This document shows positions 54,631 to 64,000 of a DNA stretch of 64,000 nucleotides, in pieces; the stretch's first letter is position 1; the number at the start of each line of letters is the position of its first letter. The stretch comes from Cymbomonas tetramitiformis (taxonomy: Eukaryota; Chlorophyta; Pyramimonadophyceae; Pyramimonadales; Pyramimonadaceae): assembly GCA_001247695.2 (NCBI GenBank), contig LGRX02024759.1:1-64000 (forward strand), read 5' to 3'. The notes under the pieces were generated by a model that did no database searches, was not told the origin of the DNA, and was given only the letters and a program-made list of their open reading frames with translations. The translations under genes were made by a program, and so were the position numbers.

Positions 54631-57008
54631 ATGTCTTTCAGAACCTTGTTATTCGTGCTGCTTGCCATCATCCGGCCTGTTTCAGCCCTCGCCTCCTCCC
54701 TGTCACTTGGGGGGCGGCGTTCAGCATTCCTCCGGAGCGCCGAGCAGTCCGTAACCGCTACAGATGCTATCACGTACACGATGCTTCCAGGACAGTCATT
54801 CAAGAGCTATCCTGGCAATACTACCTGGCACATTAGCTCGTGGGGTGCCGAGTGTGTGGTTAAGTTGGATCCGAAACCCGATGGAGCATGTTGTCCATAT
54901 GCTGTGGTACGCCTCGCCTCCGGGGCCAAGTGCCCGGTTGGCCGGGTCTTCAAAGCTGCCGACGCGATTCTTTCCAAAGACTGGTTGCCATACACACCTG
55001 GTCTTACAACACCGACTGTGCATGTCTTTAACGGTACAAAGGATTCGGGTCTATTGAAGTGCAATGATGACGCAGCCCCCATCGAGAACACCCGCTTGAT
55101 GAACAGCATCCTGACCCAGCTTGCCCCTGGAGATACTCTGGTTGTGCCTCCTGGCGTATATTGCATGGGCGCTGGCGTGATTGCATACCGACTGCGTCAC
55201 GTAGTTGTCGACATCAATGGTGAGCTCTACTTCTCACAAGGCATGAAGGAGTGGCCGAAAAACGCGAACGACTATCTCATCGCGATGAACTTCTTCGGCC
55301 TCACGAACGTGACCTTCACCTCAACGACGCGCAAAGGATTAGTTAAGGCTTCAGGTTGTACTAAATGGTATGCCGAGAGGCTGGCACACGGAGGTGGCGA
55401 GGGTGGCAACACATTGTTCCACATCGGCCCTGACGTGAACCTCACTTACGCCAGCTCCGAAATACTTGTCGAGCACCTGAGCTTCGAGGATGGGCCCGAT
55501 TGGCAGGTAGAGTAACATACACCTCTTCAGCTCGTTTAAACACACCTTCAGCGTCACAATATCGAACGTTAGAGTGCACCTTCAGCGTCTTGCTGTTGAC
55601 CATTCTAACTCGCCCTCAGCGATTAACAAACCTCTAGGTGTATGTGCGTGCTCTCTTGCGCAGACTTACCTCGAGAAGATCACGAACGTCGTGGTGCGCC
55701 ATGTAAGTGTGAAGATAACTTGCCTTCCAGTGATTGGCACAGTCACGGAGATCATCAATGCGCTGGCACTGAATACGGACGGCATCGACGTCTGGGGAAG
55801 CAACGTACATATCCATGACGTCGACATCGTAAACGGTGACGACTGTATTTGCGTCAAAGGAAACGCGGATGGTTCAGGAATCATGTCCGAGAACTGGCTT
55901 GTCGAGAACTCCTCTGCTACTGGCGAGGGCCTCAGCATCGGCACCATGTGGTCTGGCAACTTTACCACGCGCAACGTTACCTTCCGCAACATCGAGATGC
56001 CGCACACCCGAAAGGGCATTTACATCAAGGTGGTTCCCCCTGTCTCCAAAATTGCTTACCAACCTACTGCCTCGCTTGCTTTGAGGTGGTAAATGGGTGT
56101 CTCAGGTCGATGGCTGTGGTTATTTGTAGAGTGCCTCCTGTTTAAGGCGTCCAAAACAACGTAGAAAAAACGCCACAAGTGCAATCCGATGTCCTTCTTG
56201 ATTACGCGCAAGGGCTCCAAGATGTCCTTGCCTTCCGCTTTAAAAGGGGAACGAGGGTTTAGACGGAATCATACTATGTCCTTTTGCGAACGATGCGCGA
56301 AGAACCTTGGAAAGGCCAATGTTCCCCCCGGTTTGCTTCAGACCTCCGTGGAAGGCTCGAGTGCATACACTCACGCTCAAGTGCCTGTACAATCACCGCT
56401 CGCCCAGCCGCCCCCGACAACCGCTCACGATGGTTTGTTTCCCGCAGGTGGACACCGAGGGAAACGTGGTTGAAGATGTTTTGTACCAGAACATCACCCT
56501 TCTTGGCTCAACTCTGCAGTTCCCCGTGATGATCGGGCCGATTCATCAATTTACAGATCAGAGGTGTGCTTGGTCTTGGCCATGGATTGAAACGGGGACC
56601 TGTGGCACTTTCAGCAACGCACGTGTTAATGTATCTATCGATGGGCTCCACATCAGCCGCCCCAATGGGTTTCCCTCCTCTAATATGGCAGACATGGTCA
56701 TCATCGGCAACAACATATCACGTCCCACAGTGCGCCTTGCTAACATCAAGATCGACGGACTTTTCAAGGATAAAGGTCTAAAGACTTGCGATGACCCTCC
56801 CACAACAGCAATCGGTTATTGTGACAACGCATGCTATTCTGCAAATGTGATTACAGATGGTTCATACCCAATCAAGTGCACAGCCTATAGCACCACGGTG
56901 GAAAGTGGAAAATGCGCTCCACGTGTTGGAGCTGTGGCGCAGAGGTGTGCCTCCGGTAAGGCGGAGAAAGATGTCCTCTGCACAGGCTCGGGCCTCAAGT
57001 GTACTTAG
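54631..57008 (+). CDS. Glycoside hydrolase family 28 (polygalacturonase-like), secreted, 600 aa
   Basis: Exons 54631-55506, 55664-56029 and 56448-57008 join in phase 0 at both GT-AG introns. The start MSFRTLLFVLLAIIRPVSA is a signal peptide. Exon 1 gives the start of a right-handed beta-helix (PGDTLVVPPGVYCMG). Exon 2 has the GH28 motifs NTDGIDVWG and GDDCICVK, which carry the three catalytic aspartates, then GEGLSIGTM and KGIYIK. Family members usually have GHG and RIK at the last two sites; His is Glu here and Arg is Tyr, so activity or substrate may differ. Exon 3 completes the helix and a Cys-rich tail. It would cut polygalacturonan-type polymers outside the cell. The frame is intact, so this is a likely functional host gene. 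Confidence 0.88.
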
Positions 57009-60000
57009 GAGCTATATGTAGGTCAAGGGCCATAGAGTACCGGCGTCGCAGTCGTGGTTGTCTGGAGCAATATCATTGTGCTGCTATGTATCACATCTTG
57101 CATCAGTGTCAATTAGAGCGACACCTCTGAACAATTGTATTGTTCAAAAGGTAGACGGGTTGGAGAAAAATCTGTGGTAATTATGACTGTTTATCCGAAT
57201 AATATGGAGCCCTCTTCTAAAGTGGCGCCAAATTTTCGGTAATTTGAAGTTTGGGAATGAGTAATTCATGAATATTTTATTTGACGAACTGTGTTGGATG
57301 AAGCCAAACCGTTTATGTGCGTAAATATAGCAGGCCATTTGTGCCTCACTAGTCTGGGAGGATGTATGGGTGTGTACGTACCCATATTAGGGTACATATA
57401 CACATAGCAAGTCAATGTATACTCCTTGAAATGCTATTTATTCATTTAGCTACATTACAAAAGTCGACATCTCCCGTACACACACTGCACTAACTATTCT
57501 GACTCCGTGCGTTAGGTACTCTTTAACATACGAATTTTCACATATGCCAGATTTCATCGTTTGCAACAAAAGATTTTTTAATTTTGAACATTCAACAAAT
57601 ATGACATGTGGTCTGTACAACAACATCCTTCTGGGATGACGCCGCCAATATCTTTCTTCGATGCCAGCTTCACACCGAAACCGCAGACGCCCTGCGCGAA
57701 TTATATGAGACACTAAACTGAAATACGACGATTAGTACCGAGTATTCCAACCACACTTTCTGAAGCGGTGATCGTCGTCGGTGGAACAATGGACCCCTCA
57801 ATTTGTTTAAAAGCAAACATGGCGAGAATCTTGTTCAATGTTCAACAATATCAAGAAAAACATACATCACCCAGGCACGCAAAGTTGTCAACACGCATAA
57901 CGCACGGAAGCAAAAGCAAAAGCAAAACGAAAGCGAGATGAGATACAAAATTGGGGGATTCATTTTTATAGTTTATAGAAGGAATGCAAAATAAGTAGCA
58001 ACCGTATGTACATAAGAATGCTCCCACCATCATGCCCCTTCCTCACTCATCAGACAACGGTCCGGCCGCCAGGTTCCGAAATGAAAAGGACTTCATCGGC
58101 TCAGATCTCGATTAAGTGCTTGAATTTCGAAGAAACCAAGACAGCCGTGAAACCGTTTATCCAAACAAATTCGAGAACGCAAGTTATCGTATTAATCGAT
58201 CAATCGATCGACTGCGATACCCATTCGCTGACCCAAAAAAGAATAAGAAATTCCCGTTGAATACCTTGCCTATCGCACTGTGCATTGGACAACGAAATGC
58301 GAGACACTAGCAAGATACGAACCTTTTGAAAATGCGTAACATCGCCATATGATTCTTCTCTACATACTGTTTCCAATCCAACAACGCAAAATTTAACGAT
58401 TTAGTTCACAGCTTTCGCATTTCTTGGGTACCCAGGTTGTGTTCAGATTGGCATGCGTCCATACTGACGCACGCTAATATTAAGGTCATTCTCACAGACA
58501 CACGATCACATTTCAGTGTTCGAGCATACTGGACGGCGCCATCTTGTGGATAGCACCACTTCCCCTTCTTCGAGGAATATATAAGTTATCAACTTTGAAA
58601 CAAAAAACCCCAGCCATAACTTAAGCAAAAAACATTTTTTGGACCTGCGGTTTTGCATGCAAATTTTTACATGCATAGCCCCCACCGTGCTGTGCAAACA
58701 CCGTGTGCAAACCCATCAAGATACAAAACCCTCCACCCCTCCCCGGGACAACTAACGTGTACATATTGTCACATTATCAATATGATTGGAGGTGTAAGAA
58801 TCCAGATACAAAACATAAACATGGCGAAAATCAAATGGTAAGAGCGACATCATGGCATCTTCAGTATAAACCCTGTTAACGATGCATAGATACGGAATGT
58901 GGACTGATGGACGAGGTCGTCATGAAATGGATTCTTAAAGCACCAAACGTTAGTTGTGAGATCAATGTTATGCCCATTGTGCGTGCCGGCTACTATTACT
59001 ACGGACGGTATGTTCCCACGTGTGCAATTCTATAATCGGAAATTTCCCACGAGTTTTTACGCACCTCCAACGAAGTGCACACATACGAGTGCAAGCCCAA
59101 TAAATCCCGTGAGTACTAAAACAAATGCCAATAAGATCCCGTGTAGGTGTTATCCTACACCTTCCCGTGTAGGTGTTATCAAGGATGACCGCGGCTCGAG
59201 ATTTATGTTTCTTTATACCGAGAACAGGAAAATTAAGTGCATATGTTAGATGTATGTATAATTAGATATATGTTTTTCGTGCAATAATGGGTTTGCAAAG
59301 TTTCATTTGAAAATATTAAGAATTGCGGTGTATCTCTCTCTCTGTCTCTCTGTTTCATTATGAGAATTGAATACTCACGTTGTCCATAGGTACGGGCGAA
59401 CATCGCTACGAGGAAAGGGGGTCAAAGCAGGACATACGAGTTATTAGGGCGGGTTCAAGCCCCCTACAAGTTAGCGTATGCAACTGGGGAGGGCGGGGCA
59501 GGATGAAGTCCTCATCGCCCAACACCACCATCACACCTTTGGGGTCAGATACCATCAAGATCCCCCCGGCGGTCCAGGAGCTTAGTGCGGGCACGGCTTG
59601 CAACAACCTTATTTCACTAGTGCCGAAAAATATGGCAAAGTAGGACATGAGTGTGCCGCTAGGAGGGGTTATGGATCCCCCCTAGGAGCTTGGGACGCGC
59701 AGCTAGGGGGAGGGGTCCCATGTCCCTTTTGGTGATCGAGTTGCAGCATAGTTCAGCAGTTTACTTGACCAAAATTGATCGTCCAATTGATATAAGCTAA
59801 AGTACTAATTCTTCGTTGATGATGCATATGATGCAAAACTCAGCATCTACCACACGGTTTCGTATCCTGCTTAAAGCATCTCAGAAGCAATAAACCATAG
59901 TATATTACAGTGCAAGTGACGTTCTGTGAGGTATTCTGCTTGCATTTTGCATTCAATCCGTGCAAGTGCATTCTCCCATCCAAGGGAGGCCATTGCTCTA

Positions 60001-60624
60001 GTCACTCCTCAGACGGAACAGTGAGCGTAGTATGACTTGGACACGCACTCAGTGCGATGTAAAGCAGTTTCACATTCAAAACGATCTTTGTTTCACAGCA
60101 CGCGGGATCACGCACTACAATCCCACAGCACTGCTTCCTTCAGGTCTCTATGATATAGATTTCTCTACTTGACCTAAAACGTCCTTGTAAAGCTAAGAGT
60201 TCAAAAGGATATCCTCTCGATGCTTCGCTAGATGGCTCCGAATATTGATACGAAACAACGAACAACTAGAGGTAGTATGGCAATTGTTTTCCCGCGATAA
60301 ATACTTTAGGTTTCCCTGGAACGACGTGATAAAGTCCCAGTCGTTTGCAATGGTCCGTGTCTACGAGTACGCAGGTGTCCTTGAAATGCTTTTGCGACCT
60401 TGTTCCATTGCTTCTCTCTCCAAGTACCTTGTTTTCGCGCAAGGCGCCGAGGCGTCAGCACGAAGCGCGCCTTTTGAGGGGCCTACGACCTTACTTTGCA
60501 GTCAAGTTGGTGAAATACGAGTGCACTCCGTAGGCAAGATCAAAACTTCTTCTCTAAACGACTTTTTCGAGCTGCACTGCATCAACCAACTGAGACGGTT
60601 TTTTGCTTCCTCGACCCTAGCAGA
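57009..60624. other. Intergenic DNA without a recognised gene
   Basis: 3.6 kb of moderate AT content with only short ORFs and no recognised domain. Minor features: CCCGTGTAGGTGTTATC duplicated at about 59139 and 59165, a TC-rich tract at 59333-59352, and CCGTGTGCAAA-type direct repeats near 58690. The ORF at 60245-60649 is antisense to the end of the IQ gene and looks like a shadow. Confidence 0.55.
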
Positions 60625-61681
60625 GCATTCCCACGTTTACCCCACTTGAAGTTACCGCAGTACACAGCTTTCCAATATGCGCACTGCGGACAGTTATTTT
60701 GGGACCGGCCTTCAAAGCTAAGAAGATTCTTCGCGCTTCACACTCAAGAGCTTTGTTGACACGCGTCATACGTTGGGCCTACACTGGACCAAGGTGGAAA
60801 AGTGCTCTTACCTCGTCACAAAACTGTTGGTATAGCTTGCTCTCGCCTGCTGCGCCTCAAGTGCTGTCCAGGTGGCGGAAAGAATATTCATAAGTGAGAA
60901 TTTGCGCCGAGCAAGTAAACTACAAGGTCAAGGTCTGTTTACCTGGCGTCGACTGTCGAGGGCATCTTCAGCCCAGCGCAGCTCTTCAAGAAGTTCCTGG
61001 CGCCTTTGTTCTTTACTTTGGAAACCTGCAACTTGGCATGGAAGTCAAGGGTTTCGCCTACAAAGCCTTCTACTGGAGATGGGCATGAATCGAAAGCGCG
61101 GGCGAGTCGAACAGGGGCAGTTTTCACAAGTCGGAGGTAAACGCGCACTCGGATACAACACTCAACGCTTGTGAACCCTTAATAGCCCGCATCCTATCGC
61201 TGTTGTGGGTTGTGCTTCAAACTTACCTGTCCCTTGGTCGCCAGACTTGAGTGCGACAGGACACCCCAGTCTGCTTCTGCAACCCCAACCAACCGTACTT
61301 ATTTCTTTTGCAGTGCCCAGAAACAAACAAACATAAAACTTGGAAACCTCCTTGGTTATACATCGGGAAAATGCTAACTAGAGCTTCTCACCGGATCGCT
61401 GGCCGACATAGGTGTCGTTCAGCTCTCCACTCAACTGCCCACTCCGCCGGGGTATCGCCTTCAATGGTCAGAACGCACCGTTCGAATTCCTTCCTTACTT
61501 GGTGTATAAGTTTTTGTCTCGCGCGATAGCCCCGATAACACCCCTGTACGATATCACGGTCACTCCACCTAAAAGCTAGGTGATTATTGATAAAAAGAAA
61601 CAACAGGCACGTGCTTAATACCTGTATGGCTGTTGCCGCTTCGTTGAACCTTGCATAGTTAGAAGAAAGCCAACTATGCAT
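60625..61681 (-). CDS. IQ-motif, coiled-coil protein (IQCC-like)
   Basis: Exons 61681-61622, 61543-61392, 61276-61227 and 61025-60943 join through GT-AG introns with exact phase. The first intron splits the IQ motif: AATAIQ joins GCYRGYRARQKL, matching IQxxxRGxxxR, a calmodulin-binding helix. Then come RKEFERCVLTIEGD and a coiled coil EQRRQELLEELRWAEDALDS, the layout of small IQ-domain proteins such as IQCC. Further exons probably include KLYQQFCDE followed by AQRMTRVNKALECEARRILL, ending near 60625, but those junctions are not all resolved. It has no mobile-element features, so it is a likely host gene. Confidence 0.65.
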
Positions 61682-62488
61682 AAGAACTGTGCGCTTAGCT
61701 CAATGCGTTTTCCTATTTGGACAGCGGCATCACACGTCGGAAACGATAAATCTGGCCAAGCAGCTCGTTATACTTATGGTGTTACATTGATGGTTTCAGC
61801 TTATCATTCAGGGATCACAGTTTGACAATCTTGCAAAACTCAGAAATGATGTCGCATATGGATATGTTCCCTCGCCTGCCGTCCGTCGTGAAATAGTTAT
61901 GCAGAAGGGGGATAAAATAGTAGAGAAAGTTTGATAAAAAACATACGACATTTGACATCTGGGTGGAGCGACATTTGGTCAGGTATTGCCGTATTTTTAA
62001 AAATATACCACATCTGGGATGTCAATCATGCATGCATCTTTCATCACCATGGTTTCGCGAAGGGAAGGGTTATACGCGCTGGAACTGTCTCAGCCCCGAA
62101 AAAATTCTGAACCAGAGTGACGGTCATATCGATATCGTCTCGCATCGTCTCGCGTGTCATCGTGAATTTAATTTCCAGGATTATTAAAACAAATCATCTA
62201 TTTATCTTCCATCGATATCGCGGATACGATTGCCGTTGGCGTTGACTCGCTCAAGGATAAAGAGCTGCGCACCAACATTTACTGCTCATAATTTTCTCAA
62301 CGGTCCTTCGCGCTTCGCCTCATGGGCGGAACGATGTCGTGGCTGCTGTGTTATGCGCAGGGATTTCGGAAGTGTTTGACTGCTTTTATTTTTCAATTTG
62401 TTTATGCACATGTGCCGACTCACGATACTCGGTTTGTGCAACTTGTGTCGCAGGTTTTCCGATGGTGAGGAGGGGCGCGCTTTCTTGA
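61682..62488. other. No gene recognised
   Basis: About 800 bp upstream of the IQ gene. It should contain that gene's promoter. I see only short ORFs and no clear repeat. Confidence 0.5.
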
Positions 62489-62537
62489 GGTGTGGAAGTC
62501 TAGGGCAACCTAGCTTGGGATCACACCCAACCACATC
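62489..62537 (+). repeat. Cloverleaf-like repeat, copy 1
   Basis: GGTGTGG pairs with CCACATC (7 bp, one G-T); inside are CTAGG-GCAA-CCTAG and TTGGG-ATCACA-CCCAA stems. See copy 2 at 62671 for the matching layout with a changed central stem. Confidence 0.6.
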
Positions 62538-62670
62538 GGACCCACCTTGTTCTCACGTTTTATTCAACTCACTTTGAATCTGCATACAAAGTTTGAGCAG
62601 CATCGGGTTGGGATAAGCTACAGACTGATTTTGTTTTTGGGTTTATGGCGTCTTCCTCGCGACCTCTTGG

Positions 62671-62728
62671 GGTGTGGAAGTCAAGGTTGGGCATGCCAAC
62701 CTTGCTTGGGTTCGAACCCAACCACATC
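62671..62728 (+). repeat. Cloverleaf-like repeat, copy 2
   Basis: The same 7-bp outer stem GGTGTGG/CCACATC and 5-bp TTGGG/CCCAA stem enclose a different central stem, AAGGTTGG-GCATG-CCAACCTT. The right loop reads TTCGAA as in a tRNA T-arm, but no D-arm or normal anticodon loop is present. Confidence 0.6.
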
Positions 62729-62847
62729 AAAGGCATCTCATTTGCTGCTGAAATCTGTATAGGCAGCCCTGACTGGGAGTCCCGGTGCAGGCCCCTATGA
62801 CAGACTCCTAGGACCAACACTGGACTGCTGACTGATCTATAGGTTCG

Positions 62848-64000
62848 TGCTGTGACACACGCTGTGTCACAGGTAGGCTAGACTCCGAAACCGTCCGAGA
62901 CCGTTCCGGGTATATCTAGCTTAGGGTTTATTTATCTTGAGAGTTTATCCACACAGTTCGGGAGTTTCTGATATCTAGTGAACTAGGATATTCCAGTAGG
63001 TCGTGGCCCCATCCACGCTTTTATTCCACTTGCTGATTTGGCCATGATTGGCTAAACGGCCGCTTGGAGAGGTGGTGCGCGCATGCGCGTTTGGGTGCGA
63101 CTAGGAATTATGGTATGAATTGTTTGCGGTAAGCAACTGTGAGTGGCGGCCATGGGGACCGCGCCTCGTTACGGACTAGTCTTAGCAAAGTTCGGATCCA
63201 GTTTTGCACCAGCACTGGCCCTGCTGGTTACTGTTTTCTGGGCTGGTGTTCGCGACACCTTCGACTTCGACGACATCTTCGAGTGCCCCTCGCCGCTCCA
63301 CTCTCTTAGCTCCTCTCCGCTGCTGACCATTACCATTTTTCCGCTACCACACCCAACCGCGCGACTGCGTACCACCTCCCCTCTGGCTTTTCAGAGTATG
63401 GGTATGTTGACCCGAGCGAAGAAGTCCCTGGACAGGGACAGTGACATCGACGCCTCGCTGAGGCTATTAGACGGAGTTCGGAACAGTCCGACGGTGCGTA
63501 CGCCAACTGTTCCGAACCCCGCTCCGAATTCAAACGAAGATGCAGACGTGGCGACCAGGAAGTACTTGCAGGAGCAGAGCAAGCTGGTTGACGACGTCTA
63601 CAAAACGCGGCTGCACCGCCAATGGGCCAAGGGTGTCCGAGAGGATGTCCTTGGGGACAAGAAGCACCACTTCCGCGGTACGGACGACGCTGGCCTCCTC
63701 TCCGAGCTGGTGGTGCAGCTGCGTACAGAGTTTCATTCCGCTGGGCTGGAGTTGGCATCCTTTGACCTCGACGACCCTCTGGCTTGTGTGGTGACCAAGG
63801 TCAACGGCTTGCTCTTCGACGTTTTGGCTCTGGTTATCGAGAAGCACAGCAACGCCTACGTCTGGTTGACTGGCACCGACGCCTCGTCTGACCGTGATGG
63901 ACGGCGAGCCCCGGTGGACATCATCAAGGGCTGTGTACCTGTGGCGCTACGTGAGTCGCACCAGGAGGAGCACGCCGCGTTGCGTTATCCCGCAGACACT
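62848..64000 (+). mobile_element. LTR element D, gag-only type, 3' end outside window
   Basis: A 148-bp LTR (62848-62995, TGCTGTGACAC...GATATTCCA) is followed by a leader with GGCCATGATTGGCTAA, almost as in element A, and a gag ORF that runs off the window. Whether it has pol cannot be seen. Confidence 0.75.
63152..64000 (+). CDS. Gag-like protein of element D, partial (283 aa in window)
   Basis: ATG 63152 begins MGTAPRYGLVLAKFG with a hydrophobic stretch ALALLVTVFWAG at about residues 23-35; ATG 63398 (MGMLTRAKKS) is a second possible start near where conservation with the other elements begins. Shared blocks are VLGDKKHHFRG, like LGDKTAKFHG in B, and DGRRAPVD at the DGKRALLE position. The frame is open to base 64000 with no stop. 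Confidence 0.75.
   Translation, partial: MGTAPRYGLVLAKFGSSFAPALALLVTVFWAGVRDTFDFDDIFECPSPLHSLSSSPLLTITIFPLPHPTARLRTTSPLAFQSMGMLTRAKKSLDRDSDIDASLRLLDGVRNSPTVRTPTVPNPAPNSNEDADVATRKYLQEQSKLVDDVYKTRLHRQWAKGVREDVLGDKKHHFRGTDDAGLLSELVVQLRTEFHSAGLELASFDLDDPLACVVTKVNGLLFDVLALVIEKHSNAYVWLTGTDASSDRDGRRAPVDIIKGCVPVALRESHQEEHAALRYPADT

Noticed and set aside
60245..60649. Plus-strand 134-aa ORF
   Set aside because: No domain; it overlaps the antisense end of the IQ-motif gene, whose exons join in phase.

Overview
This window is eukaryotic nuclear DNA. Genes are split by GT-AG spliceosomal introns, there are no bacterial operons, and short TTTAGGG-type stretches lie near 3360, 6830 and 35240. A large, repeat-dense genome of an alga or alga-like protist fits best. 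The species cannot be fixed from sequence alone. Most of the 64 kb is mobile DNA, much of it nested.

Layout. 1-2976: exons of a CACTA (tnp2-like) transposase. 3250-7330: simple repeats, a dispersed repeat and one stop-broken ORF. 7338-9256: a two-exon minus-strand gene whose intron holds an antisense fragment of a DUF7869-like ORF. 9800-18600: a second CACTA-like unit with two divergent multi-exon genes, an acidic/Lys-rich protein (minus) and a tnp2 transposase (plus). Its introns and flanks are full of CATGGCCATG-centred palindromes, and one exon carries a 665-bp non-autonomous transposon. 18851-25830: a DNA-methyltransferase-like gene beside a gene of unknown function; a gag-only LTR element lies in the latter, flanked by 846-bp direct repeats. 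25842-31500: two minisatellites sharing one palindromic linker, a 1.07-kb TIR element inside the first, and a DUF7869-like gene with the second in its intron. 32609-34480: gag-protease remnant of a Ty3/gypsy-like element. 36204-38241: a TA-flanked TIR element with an adjacent empty site. 38773-41270: intron-containing DDE integrase gene. 41429-48439: a hAT transposon. LTR element B is inserted within it and LTR element C within its right target-site duplication. 54631-57008: GH28 polygalacturonase-like gene. 60625-61681: IQ-motif gene. 62848 to the end: a fourth gag-only LTR element running out of the window.

The ordinary host-gene candidates are the GH28 gene, the IQ gene and perhaps the methyltransferase pair; everything else is transposon-related or uncharacterised. 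The four LTR elements (A-D) share a TGCTG LTR start, a conserved leader after the 5' LTR and a diverged Gag. In the three read to the end there is no protease, integrase or reverse transcriptase, so they must be mobilised in trans if active. Many ORFs carry single-base frame breaks at homopolymers or microsatellites, from decay or from uncorrected assembly error.
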